The notes under the pieces are model-generated. The model searched no databases and was not told the DNA's origin. It worked only from the letters and a program-made list of their open reading frames with translations. From the NCBI GenBank assembly GCA_963704035.1, contig CAVPGR010000004.1, forward strand, positions 310,001 to 374,000: a stretch of 64,000 nucleotides of DNA. Direction: 5' to 3'. Below are positions 20,268 to 30,200 of the stretch, piece by piece. Each line of letters opens with the position of its first letter. The stretch's first letter is position 1. Made by a program: the position numbers and the translations under genes. The stretch comes from JAOSJL01 sp963704035 (lineage in GTDB: Bacteria > Actinomycetota > Acidimicrobiia > IMCC26256 > JAOSJL01).

Positions 20268-21761
20268 ATGCCCGATCCCCGCACCCCGGTCATCGTCGGC
20301 GTCGGCCAGGTGTCCCAACACGAGGACGACCCGGCCGTAGCACTCGAGCCGATCGCTCTTCTGGAGCGCGCTGTCGGGGAGGCGGCGAGCGACTCGGGTG
20401 CAGGCCATGCGCTCCTGGAACGTGCCGACACCGTGGCGGTCGTCGAGATCGTGACCTGGCGCTACCCCGACGCCGGGGCGTCTCTCTCCCGCCGTTTGGG
20501 GATCGAGCCCCACACGACCGTCACAACGACCACAGGCGGCAACTCCTCGCAGATGCTTCTCAACGGGCTGTGTGACCGCGTCGTCTCCGGCGACACCGAC
20601 GTGGCGCTGATGGGTGGCGCCGAGTGCATGCGGACCCGCCGACGCGCCCGACAGGAGCCCAGGACGTTCCTGGAGTGGACGAAGGACACCGATCCGCCGT
20701 GTGGCGACGTGATCGGTGTGGATCGCGACGGCGCCTCCGACGCCGAGCAGGCGGCCGGGCTGAACCGGCCCCTCGTCGTCTACCCGCTGTTCGACACGGC
20801 CCAACGACACGCGGCAGGCCGAAGCATCGACGAGCATCGCGTGGCGACAGGCGCCCTGTACGCAGACTTCTCCGACGTGGCCGCCTCGAACCCCCACGCC
20901 TGGAGTCAGGTGGCGTTCACACCCGACGACATCGCCACTCCCGGCGGCGACAACCGGATGATCGTCGCTCCCTACACGTTGCGGATGTGCGCCAACGAGG
21001 CGGTCGACATGGCCGCTGCGCTCATCGTCTGCTCTCACGAGGCGGCGGTCGCGGCCGGGATCGCCGCCGACCGGATGGTGTTCCCACTGTCGGGCTCGGA
21101 CGGAACAGACGTCTGGAACGTCACCGAACGTCCCTCGTTGGCCGTGTCACCGGGCCTCGCAGCCACGGCTCACGCCGCGCTCGGGGCCCTCGGAATCGAC
21201 GCTGACGCCGTGAGCCGCTTCGACCTCTACTCGTGTTTCCCGTCAGCCGTGCACGCGGCGATGGACGCACTCGCTCTGGGCGGGCCCGCCGGGGGTGACG
21301 AGCGTCCCCTGACGGTCACCGGCGGACTGTCGTTCGCGGGTGGGCCCATGAGCAACTACGTGACACACTCGATCGCGTCGATGGTGGACGCCTGCCGGCA
21401 AGACCCCGGCTCCATCGGTATGACGACCGCGCTCGGTTGGTATCTCACCAAACATGCAGCGGGTCTGTACTCCTCGGCACCGCCCATGGGAGGGTGGCGG
21501 AGGACGTCGGCTGACGACAGCCACCTCACGCACACCCGGACGTTCGTGCCACCCGACGACCTCGATGGCGCCGCTGAACTCACGATCGAGGCGACTGCCG
21601 TCGTGATGAACCGTGGCGGTTCGCCCGAGAACGCCCTGGTCAGCGCACTGACCGATGACGGAGTTCGCACCGTCGCTCGAACTGAGCGCGCCGACACGTG
21701 TACGTCGATGGTCGAGGAGGCATGGGAGGGTCGACGCATCCGGGTCGGCGATCTCCAGTGA
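20268..21761 (+). CDS. Thiolase-like / acetyl-CoA acetyltransferase family protein
   Basis: 497 aa from ATG 20268; TAGCCT at 20256-20261 lies six bases before the ATG with no Shine-Dalgarno, suggesting leaderless expression. TPVIVGVGQVSQHEDDP at the start and TTTTGGNSSQMLLNGLCDRVVSGDTDVALMGGAE match the SCP-x/thiolase-like family found in actinobacteria. The usual nucleophilic Cys position reads GGNSSQ, so the classical active-site Cys seems absent, while FDLYSCFPSAV and GGPMSNYVTH are retained. It may act on acyl-CoA or may be a non-catalytic thiolase-fold protein. It stands between the GT2 gene and DUF983. Confidence 0.75.
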   Translation: MPDPRTPVIVGVGQVSQHEDDPAVALEPIALLERAVGEAASDSGAGHALLERADTVAVVEIVTWRYPDAGASLSRRLGIEPHTTVTTTTGGNSSQMLLNGLCDRVVSGDTDVALMGGAECMRTRRRARQEPRTFLEWTKDTDPPCGDVIGVDRDGASDAEQAAGLNRPLVVYPLFDTAQRHAAGRSIDEHRVATGALYADFSDVAASNPHAWSQVAFTPDDIATPGGDNRMIVAPYTLRMCANEAVDMAAALIVCSHEAAVAAGIAADRMVFPLSGSDGTDVWNVTERPSLAVSPGLAATAHAALGALGIDADAVSRFDLYSCFPSAVHAAMDALALGGPAGGDERPLTVTGGLSFAGGPMSNYVTHSIASMVDACRQDPGSIGMTTALGWYLTKHAAGLYSSAPPMGGWRRTSADDSHLTHTRTFVPPDDLDGAAELTIEATAVVMNRGGSPENALVSALTDDGVRTVARTERADTCTSMVEEAWEGRRIRVGDLQ

Positions 21762-21781
21762 CCTGTCGGTAATCTCGACCG

Positions 21782-22255
21782 ATGGCCGACACCGGACGCT
21801 TCAGAGCTATGGCGCGGGGGTTCACACGCCGGTGTGCCCGGTGCGGAAGCGGCCATCTCTTCGTTCGCTGGTTCACGATGGTCGAGGACTGCCCGGGCTG
21901 CGACCTCCACTTCGAGCGCGAGCACGGCTACTTCGCCGGCGCGCTGGCCATCAACATCATGGCGGCGATCATCATCTTCGCCGTCACCTTCCTCGGAGGC
22001 CTGTTCCTCTGGTGGCCCGACGTTCCCGTCGCGGGCTTCACGGTGGCGCTGGTCGTCATGATGACGGCGTTCCCGATCTTCTTCTACCCGTTCAGCAAGA
22101 CGATCTGGGTGGCCGTCGACCGCGCGTTCCTCCAGCAGTTGGACGGCGCGGAGGTACTCGACGAGCAGGTCGGTCGCCGATCAGCGCCGCCCGCTACTCC
22201 TTCTCGTCCTTCTCGTCCTTCTCGGAGTCAGGCGTCAGGTCCATCGTCAGGGTGA
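21782..22255 (+). CDS. DUF983 zinc-ribbon membrane protein
   Basis: 157 aa from ATG 21782, with TAATCT at 21770-21775 six bases upstream (leaderless-type). CARCGSGHLFVRWFTMVEDCPGC is the paired CxxC motif of DUF983, followed by YFAGALAINIMAAIIIFAVTFLGGLFLWW and a second helix (GFTVALVVMMTAFPIFFYPFSKTIW). The C-terminal ~25 residues are a Ser/Pro/Arg low-complexity tail that overlaps the convergent gene's 3' end, so the true C-terminus may be shorter. Confidence 0.8.
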   Translation: MADTGRFRAMARGFTRRCARCGSGHLFVRWFTMVEDCPGCDLHFEREHGYFAGALAINIMAAIIIFAVTFLGGLFLWWPDVPVAGFTVALVVMMTAFPIFFYPFSKTIWVAVDRAFLQQLDGAEVLDEQVGRRSAPPATPSRPSRPSRSQASGPSSG

Positions 22256-22442
22256 GGACCCCGTCGGCGAAGGCCCACCGGGCGTCAGCCAGCATGGCGA
22301 AGTCCTGGAAGTCGAGCTGCGCCTGTTCCACGAACTGCTGACGCTCCGGGCCGGTGACCGGCGGGAGCGGACGGTCGCGCACCGCCTGCGCTCGTTCGCC
22401 GAAGCGGGCCAGCATGGCGTCGACGTCGAGCTCGTCCGACAT
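22194..22442 (-). CDS. Small acidic protein of unknown function
   Basis: 82 aa from ATG 22442, preceded by GGAGAG. The sequence is helix-prone and charged (MLARFGERAQAVRDRPLPPVTGPERQQFVEQAQLDFQDF), then AMLADARWAFADGVLTLTMDLTPD and a Lys/Asp/Glu tail (EKDEKDEKE) encoded by short tandem triplet-pair repeats. Similar small proteins occur next to prmC in related actinobacteria by my recollection, but I assign no function. It overlaps the 3' end of DUF983 by about 60 bases. Confidence 0.6.
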   Translation of the reverse strand: MSDELDVDAMLARFGERAQAVRDRPLPPVTGPERQQFVEQAQLDFQDFAMLADARWAFADGVLTLTMDLTPDSEKDEKDEKE

Positions 22443-22489
22443 TCGTTCTCTCCTGGGGTCGCGGGCGCTGTGCGGATTGTACGCGTGCC

Positions 22490-23448
22490 CTAGATGCGCG
22501 TTCCCTCATCAGAGACGTATGCCACGAGCACGCGGTCATGCCCTACCAGATCGTGACGGACCTCGGCGTCGTAGCCTGCGTCGCGGGCGATGGCCACCGC
22601 TCTCCCGCCCTGGTCGGCTCCGATCTCCACGACGAGCACCCCACCGGGCGCCAGCCACTCCCGGCCGTCCGCGACGAGTCGTTCCACGTCGTCGAGCCCT
22701 GACTCCCCGCTCACGAGCGCACGGGCGGGTTCGTGATCGCGCACCTCGGTGGGAAGCGACTCCCACGCCCGTCGCGCCACGTACGGGGGGTTCGACACGA
22801 CGAGGCGCAGTGTGCCCCGCAGCGTGTCGGGCAGAGCAGTGAACCAGTCGCCCTGCGCAAGCCGCACGCGGGCGCCGAGCGCACCGGATCCCGCTACGTT
22901 CGCCCGTGCCACCGCCAGAGCCTCCGCGTCGACGTCTGTGGCCCAGATCTCGGCGTCGGGGAGCTCCGCGACCAGAGCGAGCGCGATCGCACCCGACCCC
23001 GTGCCGAGGTCGGCGACCGGATACCGGCTCGACGACCCGGTCCACGGGTCTGCGGACCCCGTCGCTCACCCCGACGCTCCACCTCCTCGAGCGCGATCTC
23101 CACCACGAGCTCGGTCTCGGGGCGTGGGATGAGGACCCGGTGGTCCACGAAGAGATCGAGGCCCCGGAACGACCACGACCCGAGCACGTACTGGATCGGC
23201 TCTCCCCCGAGACGCCGCTCGACCATCTCGGCGATACGTCGTTCCTCCTGATGCGTCGCCGGTTCTCTGCCGGCCGCGATGAGCTCCGCCCCTTCGAGGC
23301 CCGACGCCTCCTCGAGCATCCACCGTGCCTCGTCGTCAGCCGCGGCGATCCCGGCGTCGGCCAGCCGCGCCTCGACAGCACGCTTCAACCCGTTCCTCGT
23401 CGGACGCCTTTCACCCGCTCCGCCGTCGGCGGCGTCGATGTCGACCAC
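22490..23448 (-). CDS. prmC: Release factor glutamine methyltransferase, one frame break
   Basis: Methylates the Gln of the GGQ motif in release factors; cytosolic. N-terminal domain (ARLADAGIAAADDEARWMLEEASG, EPIQYVLGSWSFRGLDLFVDHRVLIPRPETELVVE), then the SAM motif VADLGTGSGAIALALVAELP in another frame, and VSNPPYVA, the substrate-binding NPPY. The shift at about 23050 is +2 (two extra bases, or one missing), within a CG-rich linker. About 315 aa after correction. Directly downstream of prfA, its substrate gene, as in most actinobacteria. Confidence 0.92.
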
Positions 23449-23454
23449 CGACGG

Positions 23455-24522
23455 TCAGGCTCCGCCGCCGATGGCGTCGCTGCGTTCCTGTTCGGCGAGC
23501 GCCGCCACGATCTCGCCGAGGTCGCCTTCGAGAACCCGGTCGAGCTTGTGGACCGTGACACCCACGCGGTGGTCGGTGACCCGGTTCTCCTTGAAGTTGT
23601 AGGTGCGGATCTTCTCACCGCGCCCTCCGCCTCCCACCTGGTCGCGCCGTGCTTCGGCGAGCTCCGCCTCCTGGCGCTCTGTCTCGGCCGCCAGAAGGCG
23701 CGCCCTCAGGATCCGCATCGCCTTGTCCTTGTTCTGGAGCTGGCTCTTCTCGTCCTGGCAGCTGACGACCACGCCCGTCGGCTTGTGCGTGACGCGGACC
23801 GCCGAGTCGGTGGTGTTCACCGACTGCCCGCCGGGGCCGCTGCTGCGGAACACGTCGATCTCCAGGTCGTTCGGGTCGATCGTGACGTCCACCTCTTCGG
23901 CTTCGGGAAGAACCGCCACTGTGGCCGCGCTCGTGTGGATCCGGCCCTGGCTCTCGGTCTCGGGAACGCGCTGCACCCGGTGGGGGCCCGCCTCATACTT
24001 GAAGAGACGCCACGCTTCGTCGCCCTTCACGAGGAAACTGATCTCGCGGTAACCGCCCATGTCGGACTCCTGGCGTGCGAGCACCTCGACGGAAAGACCG
24101 GCCTGAGCGGCGTAGCGCTCGTACATCCGGAACAGGTCACCGGCCCACAGGTTCCCCTCGTCACCGCCCTCGGCACCGCGGATCTCGACGATCACGTCGC
24201 GTCCCTCGTTCGGATCCGGCGGAACGAGCAGTCGGGTGAGCTCGGCGTCGAGCTCGGCGAGGCGTCCCTGTTTTTCGTCGATCTCGTTGTCGAGGTATCC
24301 ACGCATCTCAGCGTCGGACTCCCCGCTCAACATCTCGCGGGCCTCGGAGAGGTCGACCTCCGCGTCGTTGCGCTCCTGCCACGCCGCCACGACCGGCTTC
24401 AGCCACTGGTAGCGCCGTCCGGCTTCGCGGGCGGCCGCGCGGTCGCCGGACGCGTAGATGTCGGGGAGCCGGCCCTCGAGCTCTTCGAGCTCCCGGGCGA
24501 GCTCGGGGAGCTGCTCGTACAC
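23455..24522 (-). CDS. prfA: Peptide chain release factor 1
   Basis: Terminates translation at UAA and UAG. 355 aa. GGQ motif in FRSSGPGGQSVNTTDSAVRVTH, plus GGYREISFLVKG, KYEAGPHRVQRVP and the C-terminal EKIRTYNFKENRVTDHRVG. GTG 24522 was chosen as start because it begins the family's N-terminus and TAGCCT lies seven bases upstream (24530-24535), with no Shine-Dalgarno: a leaderless start. Its 3' end lies 6 bases from prmC. Confidence 0.95.
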   Translation of the reverse strand: MYEQLPELARELEELEGRLPDIYASGDRAAAREAGRRYQWLKPVVAAWQERNDAEVDLSEAREMLSGESDAEMRGYLDNEIDEKQGRLAELDAELTRLLVPPDPNEGRDVIVEIRGAEGGDEGNLWAGDLFRMYERYAAQAGLSVEVLARQESDMGGYREISFLVKGDEAWRLFKYEAGPHRVQRVPETESQGRIHTSAATVAVLPEAEEVDVTIDPNDLEIDVFRSSGPGGQSVNTTDSAVRVTHKPTGVVVSCQDEKSQLQNKDKAMRILRARLLAAETERQEAELAEARRDQVGGGGRGEKIRTYNFKENRVTDHRVGVTVHKLDRVLEGDLGEIVAALAEQERSDAIGGGA

Positions 24523-24756
24523 GGGTGTCAGGCTAACGGTGCACGCCGTGGTTCTTCCGGGCCGGAAAAGCGCACGAAAACCCTGAACCGGGATGCCGGG
24601 GATCCGATGAAAACCCCAGAGCGTCACAGCTCCTGGCCGTCGTTCCACACGGATCCCATCGCCCGCTCCCCCCACGGCTCAGCCGTTGCAGGCTCCGGGA
24701 ACCCCGGGACGGCGGTCAGTCACGTCCCGGCCGCAGGCGCTCATTGCGCCGCGAAG
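24523..24756. other. Gene-free stretch upstream of prfA
   Basis: This stretch carries the prfA promoter at its left end (TAGCCT at 24530-24535 on the minus strand) and otherwise no convincing gene. With the terminator and short repeat that follow, it fills the ~300 bases between prfA and the smaller LPFTG gene. Confidence 0.5.
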
Positions 24757-24783
24757 CGGCCCCGGGGACGAACCCCGGGGCCG
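24757..24783 (-). terminator. Strong GC hairpin after the smaller LPFTG gene
   Basis: Eleven-bp perfect stem (24757-24767 with 24773-24783) and a 5-nt loop, about 50 bases after the stop at 24830 on the minus strand. No T-tract follows; T-less hairpins of this kind are common terminator candidates in actinobacteria. The stem core CCCCGGGG resembles the one after the larger LPFTG gene. Confidence 0.6.
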
Positions 24784-24794
24784 TTCCTGACTTC

Positions 24795-24830
24795 TTGTTC
24801 CGGCACTTTGTTCCGGCACTTTGTTCGGGC
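24795..24830. repeat. Short tandem repeat, 13-bp unit
   Basis: Two exact copies of TTGTTCCGGCACT (24795-24807, 24808-24820) and a partial third copy run up to the stop codon of the smaller LPFTG gene. Confidence 0.7.
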
Positions 24831-26821
24831 TACACGTTCACGGCGCTCCGGCGACGCCGGGAGGCGCCCCAGAGGAGGAGGCCCGCACCGAGCATCGCCA
24901 GGGCGACGACCACGATTCCGGCGATCGTCGTACCCGTGAAGGGCAACGTGCCGGTCTGCTGGCCGGCGACCTCGGCTGAGGCGCCCTGCGCCTCGTCAGC
25001 GCCGCTGTCACCACCGTCGTTCGACGGCGGGTTCACGGGAGGCTCCGGCGAGACCTCGATGTTCGTGAACACGCAACGCACGTTCTCGCCGGCGTTCAGA
25101 TTGACGATGATCCCGTCGTCGGCCGGATCGGTCGACGCGTCACCGCAGTCGACACCGCTGAGCTGCCAGTTCTCCGGAAGCGCCGTCTCGAGAATCTCGT
25201 ACGATCCCGGCGAGAGGTCGCCGAAGGCCTGCTCACCGCCATCGGTGAGGGCGAAAGGATCGCCACCGTCGAAGGTGAAGGTGAACTCCTCGGGACCGCC
25301 GAAGCCGGTCTCCTTGACCACGGTGATCGAGGCCGGTTCGAAGGTGTTCGTGACCGTGACGGACGCTTCGGTGTCCTTGGTGATCACGACCTGCTCGGGG
25401 TCGAACACGGTGCTCGAGGCGCCGTGGTCGACGGACTCCGCGAAGTGGTACGTGTAGCCACCGGGAGCCAGCGTGCCGGGAAGCGTCACGGTGTCGGACG
25501 CACCGTCACCGAGGGTCACGCTCTCGACGACCGCATCACCCGCGTCGAGCACGTCGATCGTGTACTCGGCGCCGTCGGGGCCGGGGCCCTCGACGTGCTT
25601 GGTGATCGTCACCTCACCCTCGCAGGGCTTGGTGTTCTGGGCCTTCGTGTTGACGAGCACGTCGCCCACGAACAGACGGGTCGTACCGGGCTGGGCCACG
25701 GGAACCCCGAAGAACGTGTCTCCGGGTGTGGCCGTGCCGGCGCCCGCGTTCGCGGTTCCGGGCATGTCCCAGGTGTACGGCACGTCGAAGGCGTGCTCGT
25801 TGCGGACCCGCATCCAGTGCTTGTCGGCGACCGTGTCGGTGCACATCGACGTCAGCAGGAGCTTCGGCGTGTTGGTCACGGTGACCTTCACGTCGGGCTC
25901 CTTCTCGGTGAGCGTCACCTCGTCGGGCGAGATGGTCGTCACGTAGTTGTCGGCACCGCTCTCGGAGATCCCGTAGGTGCCGAGGTCGAGCTCGTCCCAG
26001 GTCTCGGTGTCGCCACCGAGTACGGGACGCTCGTCGTCTCCCACGCTGATGTCGAAGAGCGTCTTGTCGGTCCCGTCGGGCACGCCGTTCACGACCTTCT
26101 CGACGGTCACCGAGCCCTTCGGGGGCACACAGTCGCCATCGAGCGGCAACGTGAGGTCACGCGTCTGATGGAAGATGAAGGCGAAATAGCCGGTGGCCTC
26201 GAACGTCGTCGACGTGGCGTCACCGGGTGCCGTGCTGGAGGCGTGTCCCTGGTGGAACAGCGGCAGCAACTGCGGGCTGACGCTGACGGGGTTGCCGTCG
26301 ACGGTTGCGTCGTCGACCCACAGCAGGAGCTTGTAGCTCGTGACTGTCCAATCGACGTCGTACTCGTAGGTCCGCTCGTTGCAGACGGCCTCACCCTCGA
26401 TCCCGAACGCCGGGTGGAAGAACGTCTGCGTGGTCAGGGTCCGGGGTTCGCTCGCCTCGGGGGTCGTGTTCGCCGGCCCGCTGTCGGTCTTCGGGGAATC
26501 GGACGACTCGAGGGCGGTCGGTGCTCCGCTGCCGCCGCTTGCACCGAGGACCGCGGGCTGCCCGCTGCTCTTGGCAGGCGCAGGTTCTGTCGTGGTCGTG
26601 GGTGCCGGATCCTCGGCCGGTGGGGCCGGATCCTGGACGGGTTCCTCCGCGGGCTCGTCCTGAGCTGCGGACGCAGGATTCCCGACCGGGGGCTCCCCCG
26701 GGTTCTCGCTCGCTCCGGCAGGAAGCGTCGCGAAGACGAGTCCGAGGGCGAGGGTCATGACGCCGATCGTGGCGATCAGGCGTCGGTAGGGTCGTGCAAC
26801 GACGGGCTGGGTCGTACGCAT
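24830..26821 (-). CDS. LPFTG-anchored surface protein with DUF5979/SpaA-like domains
   Basis: About 663 aa from ATG 26821, chosen over the in-frame ATG at 26842 because AAGGAG lies 10-15 bases upstream. Signal peptide (RRLIATIGVMTLALGLVFATLPAGA), then a ~100-residue Pro/Thr/Ala/Glu spacer, a region with TFFHPAFGIEGEAVCNERTYEYDV, four or so prealbumin-like repeats opening with GSVTVEKVV, GEVTITKHV and ASITVVKET, and a sorting signal: LPFTG, hydrophobic helix, RRRRSAVNV tail. The Lys...Glu...Asn pattern suggests CnaB-type isopeptide bonds. Probably sortase-linked to peptidoglycan. No sortase gene is in the window. Expressed from the leader at 26843-26983. Confidence 0.85.
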   Translation of the reverse strand: MRTTQPVVARPYRRLIATIGVMTLALGLVFATLPAGASENPGEPPVGNPASAAQDEPAEEPVQDPAPPAEDPAPTTTTEPAPAKSSGQPAVLGASGGSGAPTALESSDSPKTDSGPANTTPEASEPRTLTTQTFFHPAFGIEGEAVCNERTYEYDVDWTVTSYKLLLWVDDATVDGNPVSVSPQLLPLFHQGHASSTAPGDATSTTFEATGYFAFIFHQTRDLTLPLDGDCVPPKGSVTVEKVVNGVPDGTDKTLFDISVGDDERPVLGGDTETWDELDLGTYGISESGADNYVTTISPDEVTLTEKEPDVKVTVTNTPKLLLTSMCTDTVADKHWMRVRNEHAFDVPYTWDMPGTANAGAGTATPGDTFFGVPVAQPGTTRLFVGDVLVNTKAQNTKPCEGEVTITKHVEGPGPDGAEYTIDVLDAGDAVVESVTLGDGASDTVTLPGTLAPGGYTYHFAESVDHGASSTVFDPEQVVITKDTEASVTVTNTFEPASITVVKETGFGGPEEFTFTFDGGDPFALTDGGEQAFGDLSPGSYEILETALPENWQLSGVDCGDASTDPADDGIIVNLNAGENVRCVFTNIEVSPEPPVNPPSNDGGDSGADEAQGASAEVAGQQTGTLPFTGTTIAGIVVVALAMLGAGLLLWGASRRRRSAVNV

Positions 26822-26842
26822 GGCCTCACTCCTTCTTGTCAT

Positions 26843-26951
26843 CAGCGTCGAGAGACGCTGTGCAGGAATGGGCCGGTCTCACCACTGCTCGCCCCGGTCT
26901 CAGGTGACCGCTTGCCGACCGGGGGTCGTTGCTCCCAACCTGCGGGCTGGG
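26843..26951 (-). promoter_or_regulatory. Candidate structured leader RNA (copy 1) with pseudoknot
   Basis: In the 5' leader of the smaller LPFTG gene, read on the minus strand. A 5' hairpin CCCAGCC/GGTTGGG (26951-26934) is followed by stem P1 CCCCGGTC (26924-26917) with GACCGGGG (26899-26892). Loop bases CGGTCACC (26910-26903) can pair with GGT-GA-GACCG (26883-26874), leaving a two-base bulge: a pseudoknot. GAGC and GAGACCGGCCCAT are shared with copy 2. A 7-bp hairpin (26860-26843) lies just before the ribosome binding site. Two pairs differ compensatorily from copy 2. I do not recognise a known riboswitch class. Confidence 0.6.
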
Positions 26952-26989
26952 TAACTGTCTGGCGCACAGTGTTCGTGCTGCCACTGGTA

Positions 26990-27018
26990 ATGATAGCCGC
27001 GGAGAGTGGTCGTAGCAA
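26990..27018 (-). promoter_or_regulatory. Promoter of the smaller LPFTG gene
   Basis: Minus-strand -35 TTGCTA (27018-27013) and -10 TATCAT (26995-26990) separated by exactly 17 bases. The predicted start near 26983 gives a leader of ~160 nt that contains the structured element, the same length as for the larger paralogue. Confidence 0.6.
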
Positions 27019-27136
27019 CCAGAGATAGGTCCGTTTCGCGCTCTACGTGGTGGCTTGGACGGACGTGTCCGGGCAATCCTTACGAGATTTCTCGTCGAAC
27101 ACATCTCGTCGAAGACTTCCGCCGGACGCGGGACGA

Positions 27137-27156
27137 CCCCGGGGCGTACCCCGGGG
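27137..27156 (-). terminator. GC hairpin after the larger LPFTG gene
   Basis: CCCCGGGG (27137-27144), loop CGTA, CCCCGGGG (27149-27156), about 60 bases beyond the stop at 27217 on the minus strand. It is the counterpart of the hairpin at 24757. No T-tract. The rest of the 27019-27216 gap shows no gene. Confidence 0.55.
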
Positions 27157-27216
27157 CCGTCGCTTACTGGGGCCCAGCCCGCCCCAGACCATCGGTCGAG
27201 GGTCGGAGCCCTCCGG

Positions 27217-30200
27217 CTAGACCTTCACCTCACGACGACGACGTTTCGTCGTTGCCCACAGGAACGACCCACCGATGAGCATCGCCAGTGCGGCGAGCAG
27301 CATGCCGGCGATCGTCGCACCCGTGAACGGCAGACTCCCGGTCTCGGCCGGAGGCTTGGTCACGGGCGGCTCATCTTGAACCTGGACCACTTCGACGACA
27401 GCGTCATCGTCTGCGGTCACCGGATCCTGACCACCCTCGGGATCAGCCGTCACGACAGCCACGTTCACCAGGTTGCCCACATCAGAAGCCTTCAGGACAT
27501 AGTCCTTCGTGCCCGTGGCCTTCTCACCCGGCTCGAGTGTCGTCTTGTCGAGCGTGATCTCACCCAACTTGTCGTCCACGACCTTCACGTTGTCCAAACG
27601 GGCCTGCCCGGTGTTCTCCACCACATAGGTGTAGGTCACCGTGTCGCCCGGGGAACCCGACGTGATGCTCGGCGTCTTGGTGATCGTCACACCCGGCGCC
27701 GGGAACACCTGCACGTTGGCGAACGTGCACGTCACGTTCTCCCCGGCAGCCAGTGCCACCTGCACACCATCAGTCACCTCGGTCACGTCAGCGGGACCGT
27801 CAGGTTCGACTGGCTCGAGCTGGGCGTCGAGATCCACCTCGCCGTTGGCGACGTGATCCGACACACACTCGACGGCTGCGAGCTGCCAGTACTGCGGCAT
27901 CAGGTCGGCCGGCTCCAACACCTCGAACTCGCCCGGCAGCAACCCGTCGAAGGTCTGGCTCTGCTGATCCACAAGACCGAACGGATCACCCTGGAAGGTG
28001 AACGGGAACTCCTGGCCCGGCTCGATCCCACCGGTGTCCTTCACCACCGTGATCGAACCCTCCTGGGTGTTCTCGAACGAACAGCGCCAGACCTGACCCG
28101 GAAGTGGCGTCACTTCGGTCGGGCTCACTGTCTCGTCGCTACCCTCGAGCACACACTCCGCAGCGGTCTGCTGCCAGCCCTCGGGAACGTCTTCGACCAC
28201 CGAGTAGTCCTTGTTCGGTGTCACGAACCCGAACGACCCCTCAGTGCCGTCGGTCAACCCGTTGACCTCGCTCTCGATGTCGTCACCGAGCTTCAGATCG
28301 AAATCGAAGCCCTGCTCAGAACCTGCCGGAATCGTCGTCTTGTCGACGATGATCTGCGCGTCCTGGGTGTTCTCGAACGTGCAGGTGATCGTCTCACCCG
28401 CTCCGGCTTCGTACGTGGCCGTCCGGTTTCCGAGATTGCCGGAACCACCGTCGCCGCACGCGATGTCGGTGAGCTGCCACCCGTCGACGACCGCTTCGGT
28501 CGTCGTGTAGGTCTCGCCCGACGGGACGAGCAGGCCGGCGTCTTCGCCACCGTGAAGATCCGCCGCGATGTCGCCCGTGAACCCGAACTCCGGATCCGCG
28601 CCGCTCTCGGTCACGATCTCCTTGGCGACGTTGATCTCCGCCTGACCGTTCGTGAACTCACAACTCACGCTGTCGCCCGCCTGCACCGTGTAGGTGGCCC
28701 TACGGGTGCCGACATCGCCCGAACCACCCTCGCCACACTCGATGCCCTCGAGCGTCCAGAAGTCCGCCGCACCCTCGGTGACGTGGAACTCCGAATCGGT
28801 GCTGCCGGCCCCCACGTACACGGAACTCGACTCGCCACCCACCAGATCAGCCGTGATGTCGCCGGTGAACGAGAACTCGGTCTCGTCGTCGTCGTTGGGC
28901 GTCACCGTGGTCTTGGCGACCTCGATCTCGGCCTGACCGTTGTAGAAGGTGCACTTGACCGTCTCACCCGGGGCGACGTTGTACGTCGCAGTGCCGTTGC
29001 CCACGTTGCCCGAGCTGTCGCCGTCGTCGCAGACGATGTCGTACAGCGACCACTGTGCGCCCGGGTCGGTCTCGGTGACCGTGTACTGCCCAGGCGCCAC
29101 GGCCTTTCCGACCAACCCGTCGTCGGGCACGTCGTTCGCAACGATGTCGCCCGTGAAGTCGAATGTCGACGTGTCCTCATCGTTCGGCGTCGTCGTCTGC
29201 TTGTTCAGGACAATCTGACCATCCTTGGTGTTCGTGAACGTGCAGGTGACGTTCTGACCCGCCGCCAGGTTCACCCTCACACCCGTCTCACCCAGATCCG
29301 AAACGCTCGCGTTGCCACAGTCGATGTCGGTCAACTCCCAACCGACCAACTCGGTCTCCGAGAAGTCGTAGCTCCCCGGCTGGAGGCCCGTGAACGGCTC
29401 CGAACCGTTATCGGACAACTCGAAGTCGCCATCAGGACCCGCGAACTCGAACGGCCCACCATCGTCAGGATTCGTCTCCTTGACGATCGTGATCGAACCA
29501 TCCTTGGTGTTCGTGAACGTGCAGGTGACGTTCTGACCCGCCGCCAGGTTCACCCTCACACCCGTCTCACCCAGATCCGAAACGCTCGCGTTGCCACAGT
29601 CGATGTCGGTCAACTCCCAACCGACCAACTCGGTCTCCGAGAAGTCGTAGCTCCCCGGCTGGAGGCCCGTGAACGGCTCCGAACCGTTATCGGACAACTC
29701 GAAGTCGCCATCAGGACCCGCGAACTCGAACGGCCCACCATCGTCAGGATTCGTCTCCTTGACGATCGTGATCGAACCATCCTTGGTGTTCGTGAACGTG
29801 CAGGTGACGTTCTGACCCGCCGCCAGGTTCACCCTCACACCCGTCTCACCCAGATCCGAAACGCTCGCGTTGCCACAGTCGATGTCGGTCAACTCCCAAC
29901 CGACCAACTCGGTCTCCGAGAAGTCGTAGCTCCCCGGCTGGAGGCCCGTGAACGGCTCCGAACCGTTATCGGACAACTCGAAGTCGCCATCAGGACCCGC
30001 GAACTCGAACGGCCCACCATCGTCAGGATTCGTCTCCTTGACGATCGTGATCGAACCATCCTTGGTGTTCGTGAACGTGCAGGTGACGTTCTGACCCGCC
30101 GCCAGGTTCACCCTCACACCCGTCTCACCCAGATCCGAAACGCTCGCGTTGCCACAGTCGATGTCGGTCAACTCCCAACCGACCAACTCGGTCTCCGAGA

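Noticed and set aside
26843..26951. Known c-di-AMP, cobalamin or c-di-GMP-I riboswitch
   Set aside because: None of their hallmark conserved stretches, as I remember them, are present. An Rfam search is needed to be sure.
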